NCBI RefSeq assembly: GCF_030866745.1
Contig: NZ_CP133016.1
Location: 868,001-932,000, forward strand
Direction of reading: 5' to 3'
DNA length: 64,000 bases
From: Sphingomonas flavescens
Lineage (GTDB): Bacteria > Pseudomonadota > Alphaproteobacteria > Sphingomonadales > Sphingomonadaceae
Under the pieces are notes generated by a model that had not been told where the DNA came from, made no database searches, and saw only the letters and a list, made by a program, of their open reading frames with translations. Positions within the stretch are counted from its first letter, which is position 1. Every line of letters starts with the position of its first letter. Shown here piece after piece: positions 45,640 through 54,214 of the stretch. A program made the position numbers and the translations under genes.

Positions 45640-45715
45640 TGGTGGGCGGTGACGGGCTCGAACCGCCGACCCTCTCGGTGTAAACGAGATGCTCTACCAA
45701 CTGAGCTAACCGCCC
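45640..45715 (-). tRNA. tRNA-Val (anticodon UAC)
   Basis: The minus strand folds into a cloverleaf of 76 bases including encoded CCA. The acceptor stem GGGCGGT pairs with ACCGCCC, with discriminator A. The D arm is GCTC...GAGC, the anticodon arm TCTCG-TTTACAC-CGAGA, and the T arm has GGTTCGAGC. The anticodon TAC reads GUA/GUG valine codons. Confidence 0.95.
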
Positions 45716-45758
45716 GCGGGAGCTGCCCTGCCATGCGGGCCGCCGGGCCGCAAGTCGC

Positions 45759-46682
45759 TCAGATCGCCGCGACCGGTCCAACTTCCGCAAAGTAGCGCTT
45801 CATTGCGTGACTCGCGTCGGGCGCTAGCTCGACATAGACACGTCGGCCATCGTGAGGATCGGGGCGCCGCACGAACAGGCCCTGGTCGACGAGCGTCTTC
45901 AACCAGCGAAGCGCAGTAGTCGCAGGCACGGACGCGGCAATGCACAGGCTGGACACGGGCACGCGCAATTGAGCGATCTCCGCCTGCAACAGATCGAGAA
46001 GCATATCCCAGGCAGGATCCGCGAAGAGCTCCTCAGAGAAAAAGCGGCTCCGAAGTCGGCGCGCCCGGATCACCTGCCGTACCGTCTCGATTGAAACTGC
46101 CGGCATGTCCCCAGCGGGCATGGGTTGGACGAGAGGACGCGTTGTATCTGGTCCGACGGACAGACGCGCGAGCGTACTCGCGATCCGGCTGACTTCCTCA
46201 CTCAGTTGCCTCAAGCGCTCGGCATTACGATCCGACCCTATATCGCCGTAGCGAGACGTGCGCCCCCGTTGCGCTAATGCCAAAGACAGCGCAGTCGTCC
46301 GCTCGACCTCATTGGCGTCGACAATAAGTTCGACAGCGCTATCGCCAATCTTCGCACTAACGGCGTCGAGTACCTCCGATGAAGTGGAGACGATTGCTGC
46401 GTAGAAGCCCCGCGACACATCGTGATCGACTTGCTTGAGAAGCGCATCCATCGGCTCTCCGCAGTCGCGATCCAGTTCAAGCCAGACAGCGGCGGTGGTC
46501 GGCTGCGATCTGATGCGTGCTAGCGCTTCTTCGACAGGAAGCCGAGCGCCGACTCGCAGCCCGCTGGCATCCATGATCGACGCTGCTTCGCGCATTGCCC
46601 GACCGCTGCTCGCAGCGATTAAGACGGGGGCCGACCCACCGGAATAATTGAGATCGTCTGAGCTGCTCGAATACGCGTCCAT
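45759..46682 (-). CDS. Winged-helix regulator with receiver-like N-terminal domain
   Basis: A 307-residue protein. The C-terminal third (about 205-295) is a MarR-like winged helix: WDMLLDLLQAEIAQLRVPVSSLCIAASVPATTALRWLKTLVDQGLFVRRPD, then DGRRVYVELAPDASHAM. The N-terminal half (about 18-135) is alpha/beta and resembles a degenerate response-regulator receiver without an evident phospho-Asp. It might bind a ligand instead. No target operon is apparent. Its start is near a 150-base gap that leads to a small gene on the other strand. Confidence 0.7.
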   Translation of the reverse strand: MDAYSSSSDDLNYSGGSAPVLIAASSGRAMREAASIMDASGLRVGARLPVEEALARIRSQPTTAAVWLELDRDCGEPMDALLKQVDHDVSRGFYAAIVSTSSEVLDAVSAKIGDSAVELIVDANEVERTTALSLALAQRGRTSRYGDIGSDRNAERLRQLSEEVSRIASTLARLSVGPDTTRPLVQPMPAGDMPAVSIETVRQVIRARRLRSRFFSEELFADPAWDMLLDLLQAEIAQLRVPVSSLCIAASVPATTALRWLKTLVDQGLFVRRPDPHDGRRVYVELAPDASHAMKRYFAEVGPVAAI

Positions 46683-46832
46683 GGATGCCCCTTAGTGGCG
46701 AGCGGGTCCGAGCAAGACCTGGATAACCGGCATTTTGGATGGAAGTTAGTCGGTTTTAAATCCGAAATGGACCTATCGACATGGAAGTCTGCATTTCTTG
46801 TTTTACAGCGCTCGAGGGGGCCCTGAGAGCAG

Positions 46833-47057
46833 ATGTGCAGCGTACCGATCGAACATCCAGCGGCGGAAAACGCTCGTTGGCTCGCGGAGATTTCTGAAGC
46901 TCTGGATGCGGCCCGGGATACGCTCGTCGGCTTGGAAGCGCGGCTCGTTGACCGTCAGCTCGCGAGCGAACTTTATCAAAGAATCGAGGCAGCCCGGTTC
47001 GAAGTTCGCTCACTGCGACTTAGCCGATCGATCACTGGACGAAGATTGCATCCATAA
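46833..47057 (+). CDS. Small helical hypothetical protein
   Basis: A 74-residue soluble protein, MCSVPIEHPAAENARWLAEISEALDAARD, rich in Ala, Leu, Arg and Glu, predicted helical and perhaps a coiled coil (about residues 14-65). No family was recognised. It lies in a 390-base stretch between a winged-helix regulator and cysQ and ends about 20 bases before the convergent cysQ stop. Codon pattern and a GAGAG-like ribosome site give moderate support. Confidence 0.5.
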   Translation: MCSVPIEHPAAENARWLAEISEALDAARDTLVGLEARLVDRQLASELYQRIEAARFEVRSLRLSRSITGRRLHP

Positions 47058-47075
47058 TGGAGCAATTTGTTCGAT

Positions 47076-47900
47076 TCAGAGGCCCTCGGGTAGATTTCCG
47101 CCGCCCGCAAATGGTTCGAGATACGGCTCCAGCCGCGGCGGCTTCCACCCTGAGGTCGCCACGAAGGCTCGATTGACGAAAGCCGTCTTGCCGTAATGAA
47201 GCGAGTTACCATCGGGCCCGTCGACCCGTCCGCCTGCGGCCAGCAATACCGCGTGCCCTGCGGCGGTATCCCATTCGCTGGTCGGGGAAGCGCGCGGATA
47301 AATGTCCGCTTCGCCCTCGGCTACGATGCAAAATTTGAGCGAGGACCCGACGGCCGCATAGCCGCAACCACCGGCCGCCCGTTCCAAATAGTCGATCGTC
47401 GCCTGGTTAAGGTGAGACTTGGACGCGACGGCCGTTAGCAATTCGCTTCTCGACCGCGTGCGGATTTCCTCGCGCTTTCCGTCGGCCTCAAGCCAAGCGC
47501 CTGTCCCCACGACACCAGCGTGCAATTGGAGCGTGGCAGGCGCGTAGACGACGCCCGCGGTTGGCTGCCGATGTTCGATAAGCCCGATGTTGACCGTGTA
47601 ATCCGTCCCACCGCGAACGAACTCTTTCGTGCCGTCGAGAGGATCGACCAGAAAGTACGTATCGCCGTGTGTCGGTACCCGCCCCGCGGCAACTTCTTCC
47701 TCCGCGATCACGGGCACGCCCGGCGCTGCGCGCGCGAGTGCAGCAAGAATGATTAGCTCGGCCGCGCGGTCGGCCTCAGTAACTGGCGAACGATCAGCCT
47801 TAGTCTCAACATCGAAACCGCGCCGGACGATCTGCTGGATCGCCTCTCCGGCCTCGCGCGCCGCCTCGGCTAAAGCCTCGACTAAGCGCGCGCGGTCCAT
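47076..47900 (-). CDS. cysQ: 3'(2'),5'-bisphosphate nucleotidase
   Basis: Removes phosphate from PAP formed in sulfate assimilation, 274 residues. The inositol-monophosphatase-fold metal motifs are present: PVIAEEEVA (about residue 66), FLVDPLDGTKEFVRG (about 83), and SEWDTAAGHAVLLAAGG (about 205-222). SKSHLNQAT and GSSLKFCIVAEGEADIYPR are CysQ-type. ATG 47900 follows the stop of the upstream SDR gene by one base, so the pair is probably an operon; an upstream frame at 47951 lies inside that gene. Confidence 0.9.
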   Translation of the reverse strand: MDRARLVEALAEAAREAGEAIQQIVRRGFDVETKADRSPVTEADRAAELIILAALARAAPGVPVIAEEEVAAGRVPTHGDTYFLVDPLDGTKEFVRGGTDYTVNIGLIEHRQPTAGVVYAPATLQLHAGVVGTGAWLEADGKREEIRTRSRSELLTAVASKSHLNQATIDYLERAAGGCGYAAVGSSLKFCIVAEGEADIYPRASPTSEWDTAAGHAVLLAAGGRVDGPDGNSLHYGKTAFVNRAFVATSGWKPPRLEPYLEPFAGGGNLPEGL

Positions 47901-47901
47901 C

Positions 47902-48681
47902 TCAGCGCGGGGCCATCCGGATACCGCCGTCGAGCCGCACAGCCTCGGCATTCATGTAGACGTTTTCGATCATGAAGCAGGCCAGCCGCGCATACTCTTC
48001 AGGCTGTCCAAGCCGCTTGGGAAACGGCACCTGCGCGCCGAGCGCATCCTGCACGTTCGGCGGCATCATCGCGACCATGGGCGTTTTGAACACGCCCGGA
48101 AGGATTGTGTTGACGCGCACGCCTTCATTCATGAGGTCGCGCGCGATCGGCAGCGCCATCGCCAGCACGCCGCCCTTGGACGCGGAATAGGCGGCCTGGC
48201 CGATTTGCCCGTCTTCCGCGGCGACCGAGGCCGTGTTGATGATCACGCCCTTCTCGCCGTCGGCGAGCGGCTCTAGGTCAACCATGCCGAAAGCGCTTGT
48301 GGCCAGGCATCGGAAGCTGCCGATTAGGTTGATCTGGATGGCCAGTTCGAACTGTTGGATCGGGTAAGCCTTGGCGGCTTTGGTTTCCTTGTCGCGTGAA
48401 ACCGTCTTCGCTGCGTTGGCGACGCCGGCGCAATTGACGAGGATGCGCTCCTGGCCGTGCGCCGCCCGAGCTTTTTCGAAAGCAACCTTGACCTTCTCGT
48501 CCGACGTTACGTCAACCTCGCAGAACACCCCGCCAATGTCCTTGGCGACCTGTTCACCGCGCTGGGTGTCGCGATCGAATACTGCCACCTTTGCGCCGCG
48601 CCGCCCCAATTCGCGCGCCGTGGCTTCGCCAAGCCCTGAAGCGCCACCGGTGACGACCGCCGCCACGCCGTTAATATCCAT
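47902..48681 (-). CDS. SDR family 3-hydroxyacyl-CoA dehydrogenase (HSD10-like)
   Basis: A 259-residue SDR. The cofactor motif TGGASGLGEATA is at 12-23, NCAG at about 83, the catalytic Ser in NTASVAA and Tyr/Lys in YSASKGG (about 155-175). A long INLIGSFRCLATSAFGMV and MMPPNVQDALGAQVPFPKRLGQPEEYARL near the end fit type-II 3-hydroxyacyl-CoA dehydrogenases related to HSD17B10. It may serve fatty or branched-chain acyl-CoA oxidation. It is upstream of cysQ on the same strand. Confidence 0.83.
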   Translation of the reverse strand: MDINGVAAVVTGGASGLGEATARELGRRGAKVAVFDRDTQRGEQVAKDIGGVFCEVDVTSDEKVKVAFEKARAAHGQERILVNCAGVANAAKTVSRDKETKAAKAYPIQQFELAIQINLIGSFRCLATSAFGMVDLEPLADGEKGVIINTASVAAEDGQIGQAAYSASKGGVLAMALPIARDLMNEGVRVNTILPGVFKTPMVAMMPPNVQDALGAQVPFPKRLGQPEEYARLACFMIENVYMNAEAVRLDGGIRMAPR

Positions 48682-48827
48682 CGTGCTCTATCCTGCTGCA
48701 GCTTTCGGCTCGGCCTATGCGCCGGCGGGCCCACGTTCAAGATGGAGACCGGACGATTCATCGTCGATGCAGCTTGGTTATCGGATAAGGTGCGCTAGAC
48801 TCTGGGCAAATTTTGAGGGGAGCTGCT

Positions 48828-50135
48828 GTGCAACGGAAATTGAAGGCGCTTTTGCTGGCCGGTCTTGGCGGCCTTGCTTTGGCCTCCAGCCCCGTTTCCG
48901 CCCAAGTAAATACTACGCCCGCTGTCAGGCCCGACGTCAGCGCGGCGTACGGCCGATATCATTTCAAGCCAATCTGGTTTCGCGCCGGCGCCCAGGACCC
49001 AGCGCCCGCGCAACTTGTTGCGATCCTTCAGCGTGCGCCGTTCGACGGGTTCGCCGAAGGTCCTCAGCTTGCCGCGCAAGTTCAAGCAGCGGTCTCGGCT
49101 GCTTCTGCAAATCCGGCCGCGTTGGCGACCGCCGAGCAGACGTTGTCCACCGCGTGGGTCCGCTACGTGCAAGCGCTGAAGCGGCCGACGGATGGCATGA
49201 TCTATGCTTATCCTGTCCTGCGCCCGCAGGGCGTGCAGACCGATGAGATCTTGCTGACTGCGGCGGCGGCGCCGTCGCTAAGTCAGTACTTGACGACAAC
49301 GTCGAACCTGAACCCGATCTATCAGCAACTCCGCGATGCCGGCTGGGCGGCTGCGCAAAGCAGTGGCAACCTCGCTCCCGATCCGCGCTTGCTCGCTAAC
49401 CTCGACCGAGCGCGCTCGATCCCCGCACGCGGCCGCTTCGTGCTGGTGGATTCGGGTTCGCAAATGCTGACGATGTTCGAAAACGGGCAGCCGGTGGACC
49501 GAATGAAGGTCATCGTTGGCACCAACGAACTCCCGACGCCGCTAATCGCCAGCATGATGTATTACGTCACCTACAATCCCTACTGGCATGCTCCCGATCA
49601 TCTGGTTCGAAAGACCATCGCCCCGACGTATCTCAAGCAAGGCGCGGGCTACCTGAAGTCCCACGGCTACCGCGTGATCGATCAGTGGAGCGAGAATCCG
49701 ACAGTCCTCGATGCTTCGACGGTGGACTGGAAAGGCGCCGCGGCAGGCACGAGCCATCTGTTCGTGCGGCAGGATCCCGGCCCGCTCAATTCGATGGGGA
49801 AGCTGAAATTTCCTTTTCCCAACCCCGAAGGAATTTACCTCCACGACAGCCCGGGCAAGGATCTCTTCGCCAAGGCGAGGCGTAACCTGAGCAATGGTTG
49901 CGTGCGGCTTGAAGATGCCCGCCGCCTCGGTCGCTGGTTGATCGGCCAGGATCCGGTCGCTCCGTCCAACGAGCCGGAACTACGCTCGCAGCTGCCGCAA
50001 GGCGTCCCGGTCGTGCTGACCTATTTCACTGCTCAGGTGAAGGATGGAAAGCTCGTCTACACCGACGATTTCTACGGCTGGGATAAGGCGGCTCCCCGCT
50101 GGGCCTCTGCCGCTCCGGGCAACATCGCTCGATAA
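48828..50135 (+). CDS. Murein L,D-transpeptidase (YcbB/LdtD type)
   Basis: Periplasmic peptidoglycan cross-linking enzyme, about 435 residues. A signal peptide (VQRKLKALLLAGLGGLALASSPVSAQ) precedes a helical linker and then the YkuD catalytic domain (about 210-390) with HDSPGKDLFAKARRNLSNGCVRLED, which holds the catalytic SNGCVR Cys and His. GTG 48828 is chosen because GAGGGGAG lies 5-8 bases upstream; a TTG at 48813 is in the same frame. It forms 3-3 cross-links and confers beta-lactam tolerance in other species. Confidence 0.87.
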   Translation: MQRKLKALLLAGLGGLALASSPVSAQVNTTPAVRPDVSAAYGRYHFKPIWFRAGAQDPAPAQLVAILQRAPFDGFAEGPQLAAQVQAAVSAASANPAALATAEQTLSTAWVRYVQALKRPTDGMIYAYPVLRPQGVQTDEILLTAAAAPSLSQYLTTTSNLNPIYQQLRDAGWAAAQSSGNLAPDPRLLANLDRARSIPARGRFVLVDSGSQMLTMFENGQPVDRMKVIVGTNELPTPLIASMMYYVTYNPYWHAPDHLVRKTIAPTYLKQGAGYLKSHGYRVIDQWSENPTVLDASTVDWKGAAAGTSHLFVRQDPGPLNSMGKLKFPFPNPEGIYLHDSPGKDLFAKARRNLSNGCVRLEDARRLGRWLIGQDPVAPSNEPELRSQLPQGVPVVLTYFTAQVKDGKLVYTDDFYGWDKAAPRWASAAPGNIAR

Positions 50136-50149
50136 GCTTCCACGCAAAG

Positions 50150-50181
50150 AAAAACCGGCCCGGGCGCTAGCCCGAGCCGGT
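50150..50181 (-). terminator. Intrinsic terminator of the outer-membrane barrel gene
   Basis: ACCGGCCCGGGC and GCCCGAGCCGGT pair over 12 positions with one mismatch and a 4-base loop (50154-50181). The run of As on the + side becomes a U tract on the minus strand. It ends the 50205-51041 gene transcript and may also act on the converging L,D-transpeptidase. Confidence 0.75.
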
Positions 50182-50204
50182 CAATCGTTCCGTATGAACT
50201 TCGC

Positions 50205-51041
50205 TTAGAAGCCGCGTTCCGGCGCCGGTGGCGGCGGCGGCGGCGGCGGCGGCGGAGCCGGGCACGCTGCGTCAGCCGGGATCACCGAGCCATCCGGGCA
50301 CGTCTGCGTCGCCGGAGGCGGCGGAGGTGGCGGCGGTGGCGGCGGAGGTGGAGGCGGCGGTGGCGGCGCGTAAAAGTTGTAGATCGCGCTCGCCAGCAGG
50401 CTGTGCGAACGGAACCGCGCGCTGATGTCGCCCGTGCGCGTGCCACCCGTGATCGGGAACGCGCCGTTGAACCGCAGACGCGAAACGTTGAACAACCGGT
50501 ACTTCAAACCGATGTCGACATTGGGCGTCACCGCATAACGCACGCCGGCGATACCTTGCCAAGCCAAACGGCTATCGGAATCGGAGAAGCCAACCGCGCC
50601 GATGTACGGCGGCAGAGAGGCGGCGCTGAAGCTGTACTTGGCACGCGCCATTCCGACGCCGCCGCCAAGATAACCGCTCAAGCCTTCGTCGCCGAAGTCG
50701 AGCAAAACATTGCCCATCAACGACAGCACATTGGCATGACCGTTGACCGGATACACCGTCGTAACCGAGTTCAGGCTGGCATTACCGGCCCGCTTCCAGC
50801 CCAATTCCGCTTCGACCCGAACAGCACCGAAATCATAGCCGGCGACCGCATCGACGTCGTAACCAGACTTATGATCGATCACATACTGCGGATTGGTCGC
50901 GGCATCTGTGACGTTGAATTGAGAATCCTCAACCCACATCACGCCGCCTTCGAGGCCCACATACACCGAATGATCCTTAGCGACGGCAGGCGTCGCAAGA
51001 CCAGTCGATGCGAGCGCCATCGCAATGGCCAGCTTGCGCAT
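50205..51041 (-). CDS. Outer-membrane beta-barrel protein with poly-Pro tail
   Basis: A 278-residue outer-membrane protein. A signal peptide (MRKLAIAMALASTGLATPAVA) is followed by an 8-stranded OmpA/Opa-like barrel (about 24-220) ending in SLLASAIYNFYAP. The tail is two proline runs around a Cys-containing segment (ATQTCPDGSVIPADAACPA) and ends in PAPERGF. No OmpA peptidoglycan-binding domain follows, so the barrel is not anchored that way. Proline runs encoded by long GGC/GGT repeats may vary in length. A terminator is just beyond the stop. Confidence 0.83.
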   Translation of the reverse strand: MRKLAIAMALASTGLATPAVAKDHSVYVGLEGGVMWVEDSQFNVTDAATNPQYVIDHKSGYDVDAVAGYDFGAVRVEAELGWKRAGNASLNSVTTVYPVNGHANVLSLMGNVLLDFGDEGLSGYLGGGVGMARAKYSFSAASLPPYIGAVGFSDSDSRLAWQGIAGVRYAVTPNVDIGLKYRLFNVSRLRFNGAFPITGGTRTGDISARFRSHSLLASAIYNFYAPPPPPPPPPPPPPPPPPPATQTCPDGSVIPADAACPAPPPPPPPPPPAPERGF

Positions 51042-51184
51042 AATTGTCCCCTTTCACGTGCGTTTTAATACTAAAGCGCAACCATACATTATGAGAGGGC
51101 CGGGGAGCGTGCAAGCGTGGTCGTGGCCGCTGCTGTTGCCGAAATGCCGCAGTCGAACCGCCTCCGAACCGAAACGACATTTGG

Positions 51185-51682
51185 TTAGGCGGCGATGAGG
51201 CCGTGAATGCGGAGCGCGGCGAGTATCTGACCGATTGCTGCGCGGGCCTCGACGTCGACGGTCGCGCCGTCGCTCGGCGCTGCGATCGCTTCCGCCTGAG
51301 CGCCGACGACTTGTACGCCATTTATGAGAAGTCTAGCGGCTCGCGCGCTGCCAATCTCCCAGGCTTCGCCCGCATAATTGGCCCATTGCGCCAAGGATGA
51401 AACATAGACGGACATCCCGTCCGCAGGAGCAATGAAGCGCCACCCTCCCTCGGAGAAACCGGCAAGAGCTCCCGCCCGCCCCGCCCATGCGCCACTGGGC
51501 TCAGCACCGACGATATAACAATCGCCCACTTCAGGATTTTCGGGTGGGTCACTTTGCGGTGGCGCAACCGCGGATCCCGCGACGGCAAAGTCCAGTATCT
51601 GCAAACTTTCGTTGACGGTCGTCTCCTTCTGCGCCTGGCCGGCGGTCAGGAAGGGCAAGCTCAATCGCGGCGTAGCTGCCAT
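51185..51682 (-). CDS. DUF2793 phage/GTA-associated protein
   Basis: A 165-residue protein. MAATPRLSLPFLTAGQAQKETTVNE is the DUF2793 N-terminus, and DGMSVYVSSLAQWANYAGEAWEIG follows. The family is found at the distal end of alphaproteobacterial prophage and GTA clusters and probably belongs to the tail tip or fibre. It is last in the operon, 13 bases after the megatron-like gene. ATG 51682 follows GGAGAACGACG, and an upstream in-frame start is less likely. Confidence 0.75.
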   Translation of the reverse strand: MAATPRLSLPFLTAGQAQKETTVNESLQILDFAVAGSAVAPPQSDPPENPEVGDCYIVGAEPSGAWAGRAGALAGFSEGGWRFIAPADGMSVYVSSLAQWANYAGEAWEIGSARAARLLINGVQVVGAQAEAIAAPSDGATVDVEARAAIGQILAALRIHGLIAA

Positions 51683-51695
51683 CGTCGTTCTCCGA

Positions 51696-53819
51696 TTAGC
51701 TGAAAGTGATTTGGACGGCTCGCGAAACCGCATAGTCGCCGACCTGCTGAACCTCGGCAGTGAAAGGACCAGTGCCCAGCAACGCCATCGTCATCCGCTC
51801 AACCGCCAACCGCGGTTCGGTTGATGAAAGCTCGAGCCGCTGCGTCGGCGACGACAAGATGATCCGGTATTGCTCGCTCGCCTCGCCCAGCGGCGTGTCG
51901 ACGCCATCCGCCCAGCCAAAACCCGTGCGGCTCCGCCTTGTCCAGCGGATCAGCACATCCTCGCCAGCCGATTTTTCGACGCTTAATCCGACCGGGCTCG
52001 GCGGTCGTAGCGCTTCACCGAGAAGTTTCGCGCTTGCGCTCGCCTCCCCAATGCGGGCTTCGACCATCGCTCCCAAGTTCGCCCGTGAAAGTCCGACGCG
52101 CTCGACGGCACCGCTCTGCAGCAAGCAGAAAGGCTCGCCCGCTTCGTGCGTCGCGCCCGCCCATTCGGTACCGCCGCGGCCGCGCAGGAGGCGGCTGAGA
52201 CGGTATCGGCCGCCGCCTAAAGCTTCGGCCTGTCCGAACTGGATCAACTCGCGTCCCAATATCGCGGCGTTGGAACCCGCTGCCAGCGCGTCATCGTCGC
52301 AATTGAGAAGGACCTGTTCCTCGTCGATGAGCTGGACATCGACCCCATTTATCAGGTCCAGCAGATGCGGCGTACCAGTCGGCAGGCTTCCAAGCGAGCG
52401 GCCGAGAATGCTCTTCCTGCGTGGGGTGCTGACGACCCTTTCGGCTGCCCCGACTCGCAGTTCCATCACGCGCGCCTTCCAGTCTCCCGTGCCCGATACC
52501 GCGAGTAACAGCGAAGGTTCGTCGGAAGCCTCAAAGGGGTCAGGAACATCGAACAGCGCAATCGTCAAAGGCCCAGTCAAATTGTCTGAATTCACCGCGA
52601 TCTGGCCACCGTCGGCTGGCAAAGCGCCGACACTTCTGAACGCGGGACGCAATTCGAGGACCGTAACCAAAGCCTCGAGTGTCACACTTTCCACCCGCCA
52701 GCGCGGCGGCGCCAACGGCAGTGTGACAATCGCGCCCGGACCTAGGGTCATTCTGGCGGTGGGCAGTCGGAGCGTCAGGTGATCACGCTCCGCCCAGGCC
52801 CGCGCCAGCATCGTGTTCGCCAGTCCTTTCGCTTCCTTCACGGAGAGCGCGGCGGTAATTTCGCGCTGCTCGTCCATACCCGGCGCCCCGATGCTCGAAC
52901 GCGCCTCGCCAGTCTGGTAATCTCGCGCTGGATCGTAATGGGTCAGGCGAAGCGAGCTCGGCAGCGACCGTGCCGGCACTTGCTCACGCTTGAATTGGGC
53001 CACTGCCCGATCTTCCGCCCCCTTTCCAAGCTCTTCGATGCGCACCGGCGCTTCGAACGGAGGCGGCGAACGAAGCACCTCGCCATCGTCCCACAGGTCG
53101 ACGTCGAACGTCGAGACGATCGGTTCCACGGCATCACGTATCGAACGCCCATAAGCGGCGAAGCCTGGCAGCGATCGCTGGCTGTTGCTGTAAATTCGCC
53201 CAGCAGAGGCGTCGTTCAGCACATCTCCGAGCGCCGGCGGTTCGGGATCTGCCACCACCTCGAAGGTCAAGAACGGCAGCCGATTCCCGAACTCGGCAAG
53301 CGCCAGATCCTCGAACACGCAAACGGCCATGCCGCGATAGGCCGGCGTGGTCGTAATCCCTTCGCTGGCCGCGATCAGCGGATCGACGTCCTGATCTTCA
53401 TCGCCATTGTGAAAGCGAAACTTGGTGTCGACCTTGAAGTCGCCTGCCGCTCCCCGAAGCAATTTCCCGTCCGCCCAGATTCGGCCGATGGACGAAACAG
53501 GTCGTGACGACACTGCGACGGCTAGTGAAACCGAGTAAGTGTAGGCCACATCCGGCTGCCCCTTGGCGCCGCCGATCGCCGCCGTTTCGACGAGATCAGT
53601 TGACCAGATCACACTGCCGGCAACGCGCATCGCGCCGTAAATGCGTGGCACCTGCGTGCCGTAGCTCGACGTTTGCACGGCGAGATCACCAACGCGCGGA
53701 CCTCGCCTCGGCGGCGCCAGCAGCTGCTGGTCAATCGACTGCCCGATGAGCGCACCGATGGCGCTTCCCGCCGGCCCGCCAAGGGCGGTTCCGATCGTAC
53801 TGAAAACTAATGTCGCCAA
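51696..53819 (-). CDS. GTA g15-like tail-tip protein (short megatron-like)
   Basis: A 707-residue protein at the g15 position. The N-terminus has a Gly/Ala-rich hydrophobic stretch (TALGGPAGSAIGALIGQSIDQQL), as in RcGTA gp15. It then reads GTQVPRIYGAMRVAGSVIWSTDL, a phage_tail_3-like part. RcGTA g15 is about 1,300 residues and has a TIM-barrel hydrolase domain; that domain is absent here. It should form the tail-tip needle or host-contact assembly. It is separated from the NlpC/P60 gene by 3 bases. Confidence 0.8.
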   Translation of the reverse strand: MATLVFSTIGTALGGPAGSAIGALIGQSIDQQLLAPPRRGPRVGDLAVQTSSYGTQVPRIYGAMRVAGSVIWSTDLVETAAIGGAKGQPDVAYTYSVSLAVAVSSRPVSSIGRIWADGKLLRGAAGDFKVDTKFRFHNGDEDQDVDPLIAASEGITTTPAYRGMAVCVFEDLALAEFGNRLPFLTFEVVADPEPPALGDVLNDASAGRIYSNSQRSLPGFAAYGRSIRDAVEPIVSTFDVDLWDDGEVLRSPPPFEAPVRIEELGKGAEDRAVAQFKREQVPARSLPSSLRLTHYDPARDYQTGEARSSIGAPGMDEQREITAALSVKEAKGLANTMLARAWAERDHLTLRLPTARMTLGPGAIVTLPLAPPRWRVESVTLEALVTVLELRPAFRSVGALPADGGQIAVNSDNLTGPLTIALFDVPDPFEASDEPSLLLAVSGTGDWKARVMELRVGAAERVVSTPRRKSILGRSLGSLPTGTPHLLDLINGVDVQLIDEEQVLLNCDDDALAAGSNAAILGRELIQFGQAEALGGGRYRLSRLLRGRGGTEWAGATHEAGEPFCLLQSGAVERVGLSRANLGAMVEARIGEASASAKLLGEALRPPSPVGLSVEKSAGEDVLIRWTRRSRTGFGWADGVDTPLGEASEQYRIILSSPTQRLELSSTEPRLAVERMTMALLGTGPFTAEVQQVGDYAVSRAVQITFS

Positions 53820-53822
53820 GGT

Positions 53823-54212
53823 TCAGCGCCTCCGCTTGCGAAAGACGCCGAGTAGCGGCCACTCAGGCAGGCCGGGGACTTCCACGACGCGCCGCAGTGC
53901 CGCGTGCGCATGGACGAACCCGCGCGCCGTCCGGACGGCGAGATGGAACTGGCGGCTACCCGGCTGAAGCAAAAGAACGTCGCCTGGCTGCATGGCGTCC
54001 GCGCCCACGCGGCGAAATTGATGCAGCAAGCCGGCCTTGACCTTGGACAGGTCCTGCGCGCGCAGGGAATAGTCCGCACGGACTTGCCCCGCCGGTATCG
54101 AGAACGCCGCGGCGACAACGCCGATACAATCGAACCCCTCCGCGCCGCGGCCCTGCGGGCGAAAGCGCGCGCCGACGAGTGCCTGCGCGCGCGCCGCATA
54201 ATCGATGGTCAT
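53823..54212 (-). CDS. GTA g14-like NlpC/P60 peptidase
   Basis: Cell-wall peptidase of 129 residues in the tail tip. The catalytic Cys is in EGFDCIGVVAAA (about residue 28) and the His in RQFHLAVRTARGFVHAHAAL (about 90-100). PGDVLLLQPGS is the family's turn. In RcGTA this protein digests host peptidoglycan during DNA entry. It is in the expected order between hub (g13) and g15. Confidence 0.87.
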   Translation of the reverse strand: MTIDYAARAQALVGARFRPQGRGAEGFDCIGVVAAAFSIPAGQVRADYSLRAQDLSKVKAGLLHQFRRVGADAMQPGDVLLLQPGSRQFHLAVRTARGFVHAHAALRRVVEVPGLPEWPLLGVFRKRRR

Positions 54213-54214
54213 GT

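Noticed and set aside
46756..47013. 85-residue minus-strand ORF opposite 46833-47057
   Set aside because: No ribosome site or motif; the plus-strand frame has better start context.
50195..50219. GGAAC-N16-GTT on the minus strand inside the barrel gene end
   Set aside because: It lies in the coding region and points to no downstream gene on that strand.
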